Origin: a bacterium
GTDB taxonomy: Bacteria > Acidobacteriota > Polarisedimenticolia > Polarisedimenticolales > Polarisedimenticolaceae
Assembly (NCBI GenBank): GCA_024226515.1
Contig: JAAELQ010000034.1
Location: 1-47,585, forward strand
Length of the DNA: 47,585 nucleotides
Reading direction: 5' to 3'
The notes beneath the pieces were generated by a model. It was given only the letters and a program-made list of their open reading frames with translations, was not told the DNA's origin and made no database searches. Made by a program: the position numbers and the translations under genes. Of the stretch, positions 33,727-41,256 are shown in pieces; the first letter of the stretch is position 1; every line of letters begins with the position of its first letter.

Positions 33727-34328
33727 CACAGCGGCGTATCGAGCGCGGCGATCGCGACCTTGAACAGGTAGACCGAGACGATGATGCCGATCAGGTCGCC
33801 CAGATCACCGTTGAACACCGTCGGGTTCTTGTAGAGGAAGATCATGTTGACCGTGACGCTGTCGACGAGCTGGGAGACCATCGTCGACGCGTTGTTGCGC
33901 AACCACAGGTGTCGACCTCGTGTCAGCCGCTTCCAGAAGTGGAACAGCTGCACATCGACCATCTGCGCCAGCAGGTAGGCCGCCATCGATCCGAAGAGCA
34001 GCCGCCACACGGGCCCGAAGATGTTGCGGTAATCCTCCTCCAGCGGGTAGACCGGCGCCGTGGGAAGGGCGATGCCCACGACCGATCCGGCCAGCAGCAG
34101 CACGCTCATCGCGAAGCCCATCACGACCAGGAAGCGCGCGCGGCGGGCCCCGAAGACCTCGGAGACGACGTCGGTGATCAGGAACGTCACCGGGTACCAC
34201 AGGATGCTGACCGGCAGGGTCACTCCGAACAGCACGAACAGCTTCACGCCCACCGTGTTCGTCAGCACGACCAGCGTGACGAACAGGGCCATCATTCCGG
34301 CGAACAGTCTCTCGGCGCGCGCGTTCAC
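33654..34328 (-). CDS. yhhQ: Queuosine precursor transporter (YhhQ/DUF165 family)
   Basis: 224 residues from the GTG at 34328; no clear Shine-Dalgarno precedes it. Six hydrophobic segments are visible. Family marks: VLTNTVGVKLFVL, LPVSILWYPVTFLITDVVSEVFG, and in the second half NNASTMVSQLVDSVTVNMIFLY, the well-conserved (S/T)Q-x-VDS pattern. YhhQ takes up 7-deazaguanine precursors (preQ0/preQ1) for queuosine-modified tRNA. No queuosine genes are nearby. A possible -10 (TAGACT) lies at 34338-34343 on this strand. The gene overlaps the end of the GT-C gene by 73 nt, tail to tail. Confidence 0.92.
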   Translation of the reverse strand: MNARAERLFAGMMALFVTLVVLTNTVGVKLFVLFGVTLPVSILWYPVTFLITDVVSEVFGARRARFLVVMGFAMSVLLLAGSVVGIALPTAPVYPLEEDYRNIFGPVWRLLFGSMAAYLLAQMVDVQLFHFWKRLTRGRHLWLRNNASTMVSQLVDSVTVNMIFLYKNPTVFNGDLGDLIGIIVSVYLFKVAIAALDTPLCYLGVSLASRFTGIDPRASERRSP

Positions 34329-34404
34329 TCGCGCTGGAGTCTAGCACCGTGACACGCCGACACGATTGTGGTTTGATGGGCCTCCTGGCGTACGGGACGG
34401 GCAC

Positions 34405-35520
34405 ATGATGACGACGAAACGATCTCTCGCGGCGCTGGCCGCGTGCTGCTTGCTGCTGCCGACGGGTTGCTCGGAGGAGCGGCCGCAACCCGTCGCGGAG
34501 CCCGGAATCCACTGGAACCCGGAGCAGTACATCTGTTACCGCGCGGCCCGCGGGCCGACGATCGACGGAAAACTGGACGACGACGCGTGGGCGGCGGCCG
34601 AGTGGACGCGCGATTTCGGCGACATCCAGGGTGATCCGGCCGAGGCACCGCGCTTCCGCACGCGGGCCAAGATGCTGTGGGACGACGACTACTTCTACGT
34701 CGCCGCCGAGATGGAAGAGCCGCACGTCTGGGGCAAGCTGACCGAGCGCGACTCGGTGATCTACCACGACAACGACTTCGAGGTGTTCATCGACCCCGAC
34801 GGTGACACGCACGACTACTACGAGTTGGAGATCAACGCGCTGGGCACCGAGTGGGATCTGCTGCTCACGCGCCCCTATCGCGACGACGGCGAGGCGCGCA
34901 ACGAGTGGGATATCGCCGGGCTCGAGACCGCGATCTTCGTCGACGGGACGCTGAACCGCGCGGACGACACGGATCTCGGCTGGAGCGTCGAGATCGCGAT
35001 CCCGTGGGAGGCGCTGCGCGAGCGCGCCAACCGTCCCGTCCCGCCGACCGGCGGCGACAAGTGGCGCGTGAACTTCTCGCGTGTCGAATGGCGGACCGAC
35101 TTCGTCGACGGCGAGTACGTCAAGCGACATGACGCCGAGACGGACCAGCCGCTGCCCGAGGACAACTGGACCTGGTCGCCTCAGGGTCTGATCCGGATGC
35201 ACTACCCGGAGATGTGGGGCTTCGTGCAGTTCTCGGACAAGCGGGCCGGCGCGGGTGCGGATCCGTTCTTCTTTGACGGGCACGAGCAGTTCCAGTGGCG
35301 CCTGCGCCGGATCTACTATCGCCAGAGCGCGTTCTACGCCGCGCACGGTCGCTACGCGGAGGATCTCGCGCAGCTCGACACGGACGGGCGACTGGGGCTG
35401 ATTCTCGGCGGACCCGCGATCCGGCTCGCGGGCGACGGCTACGACGTGACGCTGGTGCTGCCGGGCGGCGGCAAGTTGCACCTGACCGAGGACGGACGGG
35501 TATGGAAGACCGATGAGTGA
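34405..35520 (+). CDS. CBM9-like carbohydrate-binding lipoprotein
   Basis: 371 residues from the ATG at 34405 (a second ATG at 34408 is as good). The lipoprotein signal has lipobox PTGC (Cys22). Residues about 45-265 match the family-9-like carbohydrate-binding fold: [17 protein letters not shown], then [32 protein letters not shown] and [13 protein letters not shown]. This domain is common in secreted glycan-handling proteins and in some Gram-negative lipoproteins of unknown role. The C-terminal part (about 300-371) is separate and not recognised. It is the first gene of a tightly packed operon and overlaps tyrA by 8 nt. A role in capturing glycans for the GH130/GH38 enzymes downstream is inferred. 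Confidence 0.84.
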   Translation: MMTTKRSLAALAACCLLLPTGCSEERPQPVAEPGIHWNPEQYICYRAARGPTIDGKLDDDAWAAAEWTRDFGDIQGDPAEAPRFRTRAKMLWDDDYFYVAAEMEEPHVWGKLTERDSVIYHDNDFEVFIDPDGDTHDYYELEINALGTEWDLLLTRPYRDDGEARNEWDIAGLETAIFVDGTLNRADDTDLGWSVEIAIPWEALRERANRPVPPTGGDKWRVNFSRVEWRTDFVDGEYVKRHDAETDQPLPEDNWTWSPQGLIRMHYPEMWGFVQFSDKRAGAGADPFFFDGHEQFQWRLRRIYYRQSAFYAAHGRYAEDLAQLDTDGRLGLILGGPAIRLAGDGYDVTLVLPGGGKLHLTEDGRVWKTDE

Positions 35521-36613
35521 TCACCTCGACGAACTGAGACGGGAGCTGAGCGGGCTGGATCAGGAGATCCTGCAGCTCGTGGCGCGACGGCTCGAGCTGG
35601 CGCACGAGATCGGCGGGGAGAAGCGACGCGCGGGCAAGGCCACGCGGGACTACGCGCAGGAGAAGGAGGTCGTGCAGCGGGCTCGCGCGGCCGCCGACGA
35701 TCTCGGCTTCTCCGGCGATCTCGCCGAAGCGCTGACCCTGCTGATGATCCGCGCGTCCCTGACGCGGCAGGAACAGGACTCGGTCGCGGCCGCCGGCGGC
35801 GGAGGCGGACGCCGCGCGCTGGTCATCGGCGGCGGCGGCAAGATGGGCGCGTGGTTCGCGCGCTTCCTCGCATCGCAAGGCTACGCGGTCGAGGTCGGCG
35901 ACCCGGTCGGCTCGACGGACGACTTCCCATGCCACAGCGACTGGCGCGCCGTGCCGTCGACGCACGACATCATCGTCGTCGCCGCACCGCTCGGCGAATC
36001 CAACGCGGTGCTGCTGGAGCTGGCCGGGCGCAAGCCGCCGGGACTGGTGTTCGACATCGGCTCGCTGAAGAGCCCGCTGCGCGGTGGGATCCGCGCGCTG
36101 GTCGACGCGGGCGTGCGTGTCACCTCGATCCACCCGATGTTCGGGCCGGACTCGGAGCTGCTCTCCGGGCGCCACGTGATCTTCGTCGACGTCGGCCACG
36201 CCGAGGCGCTCGCGGACGCCGAGAAGCTGTTCGAGTCGACGATGGTCGTACGCGTCGGCATGGATCTCGAGAGCCACGATCGGCTCATCGCGTACGTGCT
36301 GGGCCTGTCGCACGCGCTCAACCTGGCCTTCTTCACGGCGCTCGCCGAGAGCGGCGAGGCGGCGCCCAGGCTGGCCGAGGTGTCGAGCAGCACGTTCGAG
36401 GCGCAGCTCGACGTGGCTCGCGTCGTCGCGGGCGACAACCCGCGGTTGTACTTCGAGATCCAGTCGCTGAACGACTACGGCACGGAGTCGCTGTCGGCAC
36501 TGCTGCACGCGGTCGAGAAGCTGCGCTCGATCGTGCGCGCCCGCGACGAGAACGCCTTCGTCCAGTTGATGCAACAGGGACAGCGCTACCTCGCGGACCG
36601 GCGATCGTCGTGA
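35513..36613 (+). CDS. tyrA: Chorismate mutase / prephenate dehydrogenase (TyrA)
   Basis: 366 residues; GGAAG lies 4 nt before the ATG at 35513. The N-terminal 85 residues are an AroQ-type chorismate mutase ([20 protein letters not shown], then EIGGEKR). The dehydrogenase follows, with the NAD-binding glycine loop VIGGGGKMG (residues 104-112), DIGSLKSP and the active-site segment SIHPMFGPD. The mutase-dehydrogenase fusion and HPMFGPD match enterobacterial TyrA. It converts chorismate to prephenate and then to 4-hydroxyphenylpyruvate for tyrosine synthesis in the cytoplasm. Its place between a glycan-binding lipoprotein and a symporter is odd for an aromatic amino-acid gene. It overlaps the symporter gene by 4 nt. 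Confidence 0.95.
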   Translation: MSDHLDELRRELSGLDQEILQLVARRLELAHEIGGEKRRAGKATRDYAQEKEVVQRARAAADDLGFSGDLAEALTLLMIRASLTRQEQDSVAAAGGGGGRRALVIGGGGKMGAWFARFLASQGYAVEVGDPVGSTDDFPCHSDWRAVPSTHDIIVVAAPLGESNAVLLELAGRKPPGLVFDIGSLKSPLRGGIRALVDAGVRVTSIHPMFGPDSELLSGRHVIFVDVGHAEALADAEKLFESTMVVRVGMDLESHDRLIAYVLGLSHALNLAFFTALAESGEAAPRLAEVSSSTFEAQLDVARVVAGDNPRLYFEIQSLNDYGTESLSALLHAVEKLRSIVRARDENAFVQLMQQGQRYLADRRSS

Positions 36614-38547
36614 ACCTGACCCTGCTCGACTGGTCGATCGTGATCGGCGTGCTGGCCGTGATGGCCTCGGGAGTACTGATCAGCCGCGGCTACATGCGCA
36701 GCGTGGCCGACTTCCTCGCTGCGGGCAGGTCCGCCGGTCGCTACGTACTGACGATGTCGCAGGGGCTCGCCGCACTGGGCGCGATCACGATCGTTGCCAA
36801 CCTCGAGATGAACTACGTCGCGGGCTTCTCCATGTCCTGGTGGGGCATGTCGATGAGCATCGTCGTGCTCGTGCTGACCGTCTCGGGTTGGGTCATCTAT
36901 CGCTTTCGGCAAACCCGCTGCCTGACGCTGGCCGAGTTCTTCGAGCGGCGCTACAGCCGCCGCTTCCGCGTGTTCGCCGGGATCGTCGCCTTCGTCTCGG
37001 GCCTGATCAACTTCGGCATCTTCCCGGCTGTCGGGGCGCGGTTCTTCATCCACTTCTGCGGCCTCCCGCAACACGTGAGCCTGGTGGGCCTGGAGCTTCC
37101 GGTCTATCCGCTGACGATGATCGTACTGCTGACGGTGTCGCTGTTCTTCGTCTTCTCCGGCGGACAGATCGCCGTGATTCTGACCGACTTCATCCAGGGG
37201 CTATTCGTCAACATCGTCTTCGTCGTACTGTGCATCTACCTGCTGACCGTGGTCGACTGGACGCACATCTTCGAGGCTCTGGCGCAGGCACCGGAGGACG
37301 CGTCGCTGATCAACCCGTTCAAGACCAGCCACGTCGAGGACTTCAATCTGTGGTTCCACCTGATCGCCATCGCCGGCGCGATCTACGGCGTGATGTCGTG
37401 GCAGGGCACGCAGGCCTACAACGCCTCCGCCCGCAGCGCGCACGAGGCGAAGATGGGCGGCGTGCTGACGAATTTCCGCGGCTTTCCACAGAACCTGATG
37501 CTGCTGTTCGTGCCGATCGTCACGTACACCGTGATGCACCACCCTGACTTCGCCGCCGTCGCCGAGCGGATCGGCACTACGCTGGAGGGCGTCGAGACGG
37601 ACGCCCTGCGCAGTCAGCTCCGCACGCCGCTGGTGCTGGTCGAGCTGCTGCCGGTCGGGTTGATGGGGGCCTTCGCCGCGGTGATGCTGGCCGCATTCGT
37701 CAGCACGCACGACACCTATCTGCACTCGTGGGGCAGCATCTTCATTCAGGACGTCGTGATGCCGTTTCGCCGCAAACCGCTCGGAGCACGACAGCACCTG
37801 CGTCTGTTGCGCCTGTCGATCCTGGGTGTGGCGGTCTTCATCTTCCTGTTCAGCCTGCTGTTCAAGCAGAACGAGTACATCCTGTTGTTCTTCGCGATCA
37901 CCGGCGCGATCTTCGCCGGCGGCTCGGGCGCCGTCATCATCGGCGGGCTGTACTGGCGTCGAGGCACAACCGCCGCCGCGTGGTGCGCAATGCTGACAGG
38001 GTCGGGCATCGCCGTCGCCGGGATCGTGATCCACCGCTACGTCGAGGACTTTTTCATCAACGGGCAGGTGTTCTGGGCCCTGGCGATGGGCGGGGCGGTC
38101 CTGTCGTACATCGTGGTCTCGTTGCTGTCGCGACAGGAGCCGTTCGACCTCGACCGGCTGCTGCACCGCGGGGATCACGTCGTCGACGAGGAGATGACGA
38201 TCGTCGAGGAGCAGCCGCGGCTGGGATTCAAGCTGCTGGGCATGGGGCGAGAGTTCACGCGGGGCGACCGGGCGATCTACTTCGCCGCCTACGCCTGGAC
38301 GCTGACCTGGACGGCGATCTTCGTGGTGGGCACGATCTACAATCTGACACACGCCGTGAACGACCTCGCCTGGGCTCGCTTCTGGCGTGTTTTCGTGTAT
38401 ATCAACCTGGCGATGTCCGTGCTTGTCGTGTTCTGGTTCGGCATCTGCGGCTTCCGTGACGTGCGCGCGATGCTGCGTCGGCTGGCGACGCAACAACGCG
38501 ACACGACGGACGATGGAAGCGTGGCTTCGGAGAATGCACCGTCATGA
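36610..38547 (+). CDS. Sodium:solute symporter (SSS family)
   Basis: 645 residues from the GTG at 36610 (GTGA overlap with tyrA). It is a multi-spanning inner-membrane protein with about 13-15 helices. SSS features: [19 protein letters not shown] after helix 1, [39 protein letters not shown], and [21 protein letters not shown], the helix that carries the sodium site. A C-terminal extension with two more helices follows a cytoplasmic loop. The substrate cannot be told from sequence. Its immediate neighbour is the GH130 phosphorylase, so a sugar such as a mannose-containing oligosaccharide is a fair guess. The stop overlaps the GH130 start by 4 nt. Confidence 0.92.
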   Translation: MNLTLLDWSIVIGVLAVMASGVLISRGYMRSVADFLAAGRSAGRYVLTMSQGLAALGAITIVANLEMNYVAGFSMSWWGMSMSIVVLVLTVSGWVIYRFRQTRCLTLAEFFERRYSRRFRVFAGIVAFVSGLINFGIFPAVGARFFIHFCGLPQHVSLVGLELPVYPLTMIVLLTVSLFFVFSGGQIAVILTDFIQGLFVNIVFVVLCIYLLTVVDWTHIFEALAQAPEDASLINPFKTSHVEDFNLWFHLIAIAGAIYGVMSWQGTQAYNASARSAHEAKMGGVLTNFRGFPQNLMLLFVPIVTYTVMHHPDFAAVAERIGTTLEGVETDALRSQLRTPLVLVELLPVGLMGAFAAVMLAAFVSTHDTYLHSWGSIFIQDVVMPFRRKPLGARQHLRLLRLSILGVAVFIFLFSLLFKQNEYILLFFAITGAIFAGGSGAVIIGGLYWRRGTTAAAWCAMLTGSGIAVAGIVIHRYVEDFFINGQVFWALAMGGAVLSYIVVSLLSRQEPFDLDRLLHRGDHVVDEEMTIVEEQPRLGFKLLGMGREFTRGDRAIYFAAYAWTLTWTAIFVVGTIYNLTHAVNDLAWARFWRVFVYINLAMSVLVVFWFGICGFRDVRAMLRRLATQQRDTTDDGSVASENAPS

Positions 38548-39512
38548 CACTGCGCCGAGCGAAGTTGAATCCCATCCTGACGCGGGCCGACATCCCCGAC
38601 ATCGCCCCGCACCTGATCGACGCCACGTCCGTGTTCAACCCCGGCGCCACGCGCCTCGGCTCCAAGATCGTGCTCCTGCTGCGCGTTCAGGCGCGCAGCC
38701 GCGAGACGTACCTCGTGCTGGCCGAGAGCAACGATGGTGTGAAGTTCGGTGTCGATCGGCACACGCTGCGACTCGAAGGATTCGAGGCGCGTGTGCATGA
38801 GATCGTCTACCACGTCTACGATCCGCGCATCACGAAGATCGACGGCGAGTACTTCGTGATGCTGGCTCTCGACACGGATCGCGGCTGCCGCCTGGGCGTG
38901 GCACATTCGGCGGACCTACGGCGCTTCGAGTTCCTCGGCGTGACGGGCGACGAGGATCTGCGCAACGGTGTGCTGTTCCCCGAGCGCTTCGACGGAGCGT
39001 ATATGCGACTCGAGCGGCCGAACCGCACGCGACTCCCCGGTGGACCCGCGACCGGCGACGAGATCCGGCTGTCGATCTCGTCGAACCTGATCGAGTGGGA
39101 GCCGGTTGGCGGCGTGCTTCACGGCCGGGACCACTACTGGGACGAGCTGATCGGGTCCGGTCCGCCGCCGCTGCGCACCGCAGAAGGCTGGCTGCACCTG
39201 TACCACGGCGTCGCCCGCCATTTCGGCCAGTCGAACATCTACCAGGCCGGAGCCGTGTTGCTGGATCCCGACCACCCGACGCGGGTCAAGGCGCGCACAC
39301 GCTGCAACATCCTCGAGCCACGCGAGAGCTGGGAGCTGACGGGCCAGGTGCCCAACGTCGTGTTCCCCAGCGGGCTGGTCACGCGGAACCCGGATCCGGG
39401 CGAGATCGTCGGCATCGACGAGGAGTTGCTCGTGTACTACGGCGCCGCCGACACCGCCGTGGGTCTGGCCAGCGCAACCGTCGGCGAGTTGATCGATGCG
39501 TGTCACGACTGA
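38544..39512 (+). CDS. GH130 mannoside phosphorylase
   Basis: 322 residues from the ATG at 38544 (ATGA overlap). The five-bladed propeller family GH130 is recognised by PGATRLGSKIVLLLRVQ, the catalytic region VYDPRITKI with probable general acid Asp93, PERFDGAYMRLERPNR and GSGPPPLRTAEGWLHLYHG. Members phosphorolyse beta-mannosides (Man-Glc, Man-GlcNAc or mannooligosaccharides) to mannose-1-phosphate, sparing ATP. No signal peptide is present, so it acts in the cytoplasm on imported sugar. Which subgroup it belongs to is not decidable here. It overlaps the next gene by 17 nt and sits in one operon with the symporter and the alpha-mannosidase. Confidence 0.93.
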   Translation: MTLRRAKLNPILTRADIPDIAPHLIDATSVFNPGATRLGSKIVLLLRVQARSRETYLVLAESNDGVKFGVDRHTLRLEGFEARVHEIVYHVYDPRITKIDGEYFVMLALDTDRGCRLGVAHSADLRRFEFLGVTGDEDLRNGVLFPERFDGAYMRLERPNRTRLPGGPATGDEIRLSISSNLIEWEPVGGVLHGRDHYWDELIGSGPPPLRTAEGWLHLYHGVARHFGQSNIYQAGAVLLDPDHPTRVKARTRCNILEPRESWELTGQVPNVVFPSGLVTRNPDPGEIVGIDEELLVYYGAADTAVGLASATVGELIDACHD

Positions 39513-41256
39513 GAGCCGACGCACCGATCTCGCCTGCCTCGTCGTCCTTCTGCTCGCCGGGATCCTGTTGCGCGTTCCCGCGCTGGATCGCATCGCGATC
39601 AACCCGGACGAGAGTCAGTACGAGGCCATCGCGTCCTACCTGGTCGGCACGGGGCAGTCGGCGTTCGCGGTCCCTCACGCCAGCGGCGGGACGTACGCAC
39701 TGTTCAAGCTGTTCGCGCTGACGTTCGGTCCGTACTCGACCTTCGAGATGCGCGTCTTCGTCGCGCTGCTCTCGCTGCTGGTCGCGCTGGGGACGTACGC
39801 GTTGGTGCGCCGGATCGCCTCACCGTGGGCCGCGCTGGCCGCGGGCCTGGTGTTCCTGCACTACAACCTCTACAACGAGGGTCTTGCCATCAACCGCGAG
39901 TGGTTTTCCATCCCCTGCCTGCTGGGGGCCGGGCTGCTCTACCTGCGCGGGGCCGAGTCGTCGACACCGCGCACGGGGTGGGCGCTGTTCGCCTCCGGGG
40001 CCGTCGCCTCCGCGGCGCTGTGGTTCAAGATGCAGGCCGCCTTCTTGCTGCCGGCGATTCCCATGACGCTGGTCTGGACGTCGTATCGCGAGGGCAACCT
40101 GGGCCGGTCGGGGCGGCTGCTCGTCGCGTTCGGCGCGGGCTGTCTCGCCGGTCTGGCGCTCTACCTCGGCGGGTTTGCGCTGGCCGGAACGCTGGGCGAC
40201 TACGTCGGTTCGTTGTGGCGGGACTGGTCGGGGTACACCGTCGGCAACTCGCAGGACGGAGGTCTTGCCCAGTATCTGACTCGTCTGTACGACGAGCGTC
40301 CGTTCCGCCCCGTGCTGACCATAGGTTTCGCCGCCGCGATCACCGCGCTGGCGCTGTCCGCCCGAGCGCGCGGCCGCACGCCCCTCGCCCTGGCGAACCC
40401 CACGGCGGTGCTGTGCTCCGCCTGGGTCGTGACCGGGCTGGTCACGGTGTCGCTCGGCGCGCGCTTCTTCGATCACTACTTCCTGTTTCTCGTGTTTCCG
40501 GTCGCGGCGCTGCTCGGACTCGCGCTCGACGACTGCCTCGCCTCGCGGCTGGATGCCCGCTTCGCGCTGGCGCTGTGCGCGATCCTGATCGTCGATCGCG
40601 CGCGAACGCTGGCGCCGCTGTCTCCGGCCGGCGTTGTCGAGCAGTGGCCCGCCTCGGCCCCCGTGGTGCTCTACGTCCTCGTCGCCGTGGGAGTCGTCAC
40701 GGCGCTCGCCACGCGCGGGATGCGTCGCGCGCCGGCGGGTGCGGCCGTGTTGATCGGGTTCGAGGTGCTGGCGCTCGTCGCACTGGGGCAGACGTGGCAA
40801 CAGCGCCATGCCGGGGCCGAATCCGGCCGCCACTTCGAGGCGCTGGTGGATCGCATCGGCGCCGAGGCGGACGCGGGCGATCGTCTGTTCGTCTGGGGCT
40901 GGGCCCCGGAGATCTACACGCACACCCGCCAGGAGTCGGCGTCCCACGTCGCCGTCAGCCAGTACGTCGTCGGCGACATCGCCGTCCTCGACGACAGGCG
41001 GTCGACGTTGCAACCGGAGTACGCCGCGGAGCTGATGCGGGATCTACGCGAGCGCCGGCCGAGGTACATCGTCGACGCCGCTCGACGCAGCTGGACGCTG
41101 CAGGCCGGCGACGACCCCTGGATCTACGACCTGGAACGATATCCACAGTTCGAGTTGGTCTCGATGTTGGAATCCGAGTACGAAGAGGTCGGTGAATTCG
41201 ACGGCTGTCGCCTACACAGGCGGCGGTCGGTCGCGCCGCCCGAGGGGAATCCGTGA
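39496..41256 (+). CDS. GT-C family membrane glycosyltransferase (ArnT/PMT-like)
   Basis: 586 residues from the ATG at 39496. The start lies inside the previous gene, a 17-nt overlap, and gives a natural N terminus before the first helix. About twelve hydrophobic segments are visible. The first periplasmic loop holds INP-D38-E39-SQYEAIA, the acidic motif of ArnT/PMT-like enzymes that use polyprenyl-phosphate sugars. A soluble C-terminal domain begins near residue 440. The acceptor is unknown. It is the second GT-C gene of the window, and its placement between GH130 and GH38 suggests handling of mannose-containing polymers, either building or remodelling. Confidence 0.84.
   Translation: MRVTTESRRTDLACLVVLLLAGILLRVPALDRIAINPDESQYEAIASYLVGTGQSAFAVPHASGGTYALFKLFALTFGPYSTFEMRVFVALLSLLVALGTYALVRRIASPWAALAAGLVFLHYNLYNEGLAINREWFSIPCLLGAGLLYLRGAESSTPRTGWALFASGAVASAALWFKMQAAFLLPAIPMTLVWTSYREGNLGRSGRLLVAFGAGCLAGLALYLGGFALAGTLGDYVGSLWRDWSGYTVGNSQDGGLAQYLTRLYDERPFRPVLTIGFAAAITALALSARARGRTPLALANPTAVLCSAWVVTGLVTVSLGARFFDHYFLFLVFPVAALLGLALDDCLASRLDARFALALCAILIVDRARTLAPLSPAGVVEQWPASAPVVLYVLVAVGVVTALATRGMRRAPAGAAVLIGFEVLALVALGQTWQQRHAGAESGRHFEALVDRIGAEADAGDRLFVWGWAPEIYTHTRQESASHVAVSQYVVGDIAVLDDRRSTLQPEYAAELMRDLRERRPRYIVDAARRSWTLQAGDDPWIYDLERYPQFELVSMLESEYEEVGEFDGCRLHRRRSVAPPEGNP

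Noticed and set aside
31893..34352. Open frame of about 819 codons, plus strand
   Set aside because: Overlaps the glycosylasparaginase, GT-C and yhhQ genes in another frame; Arg/Ala/Gly-rich, low complexity and no motif.
32059..41256. The two GT-C genes as a recent duplication
   Set aside because: They differ in length, in first-loop motif (DDAFISF versus PDESQYE) and in C-terminal domain, so they belong to different branches rather than being copies.
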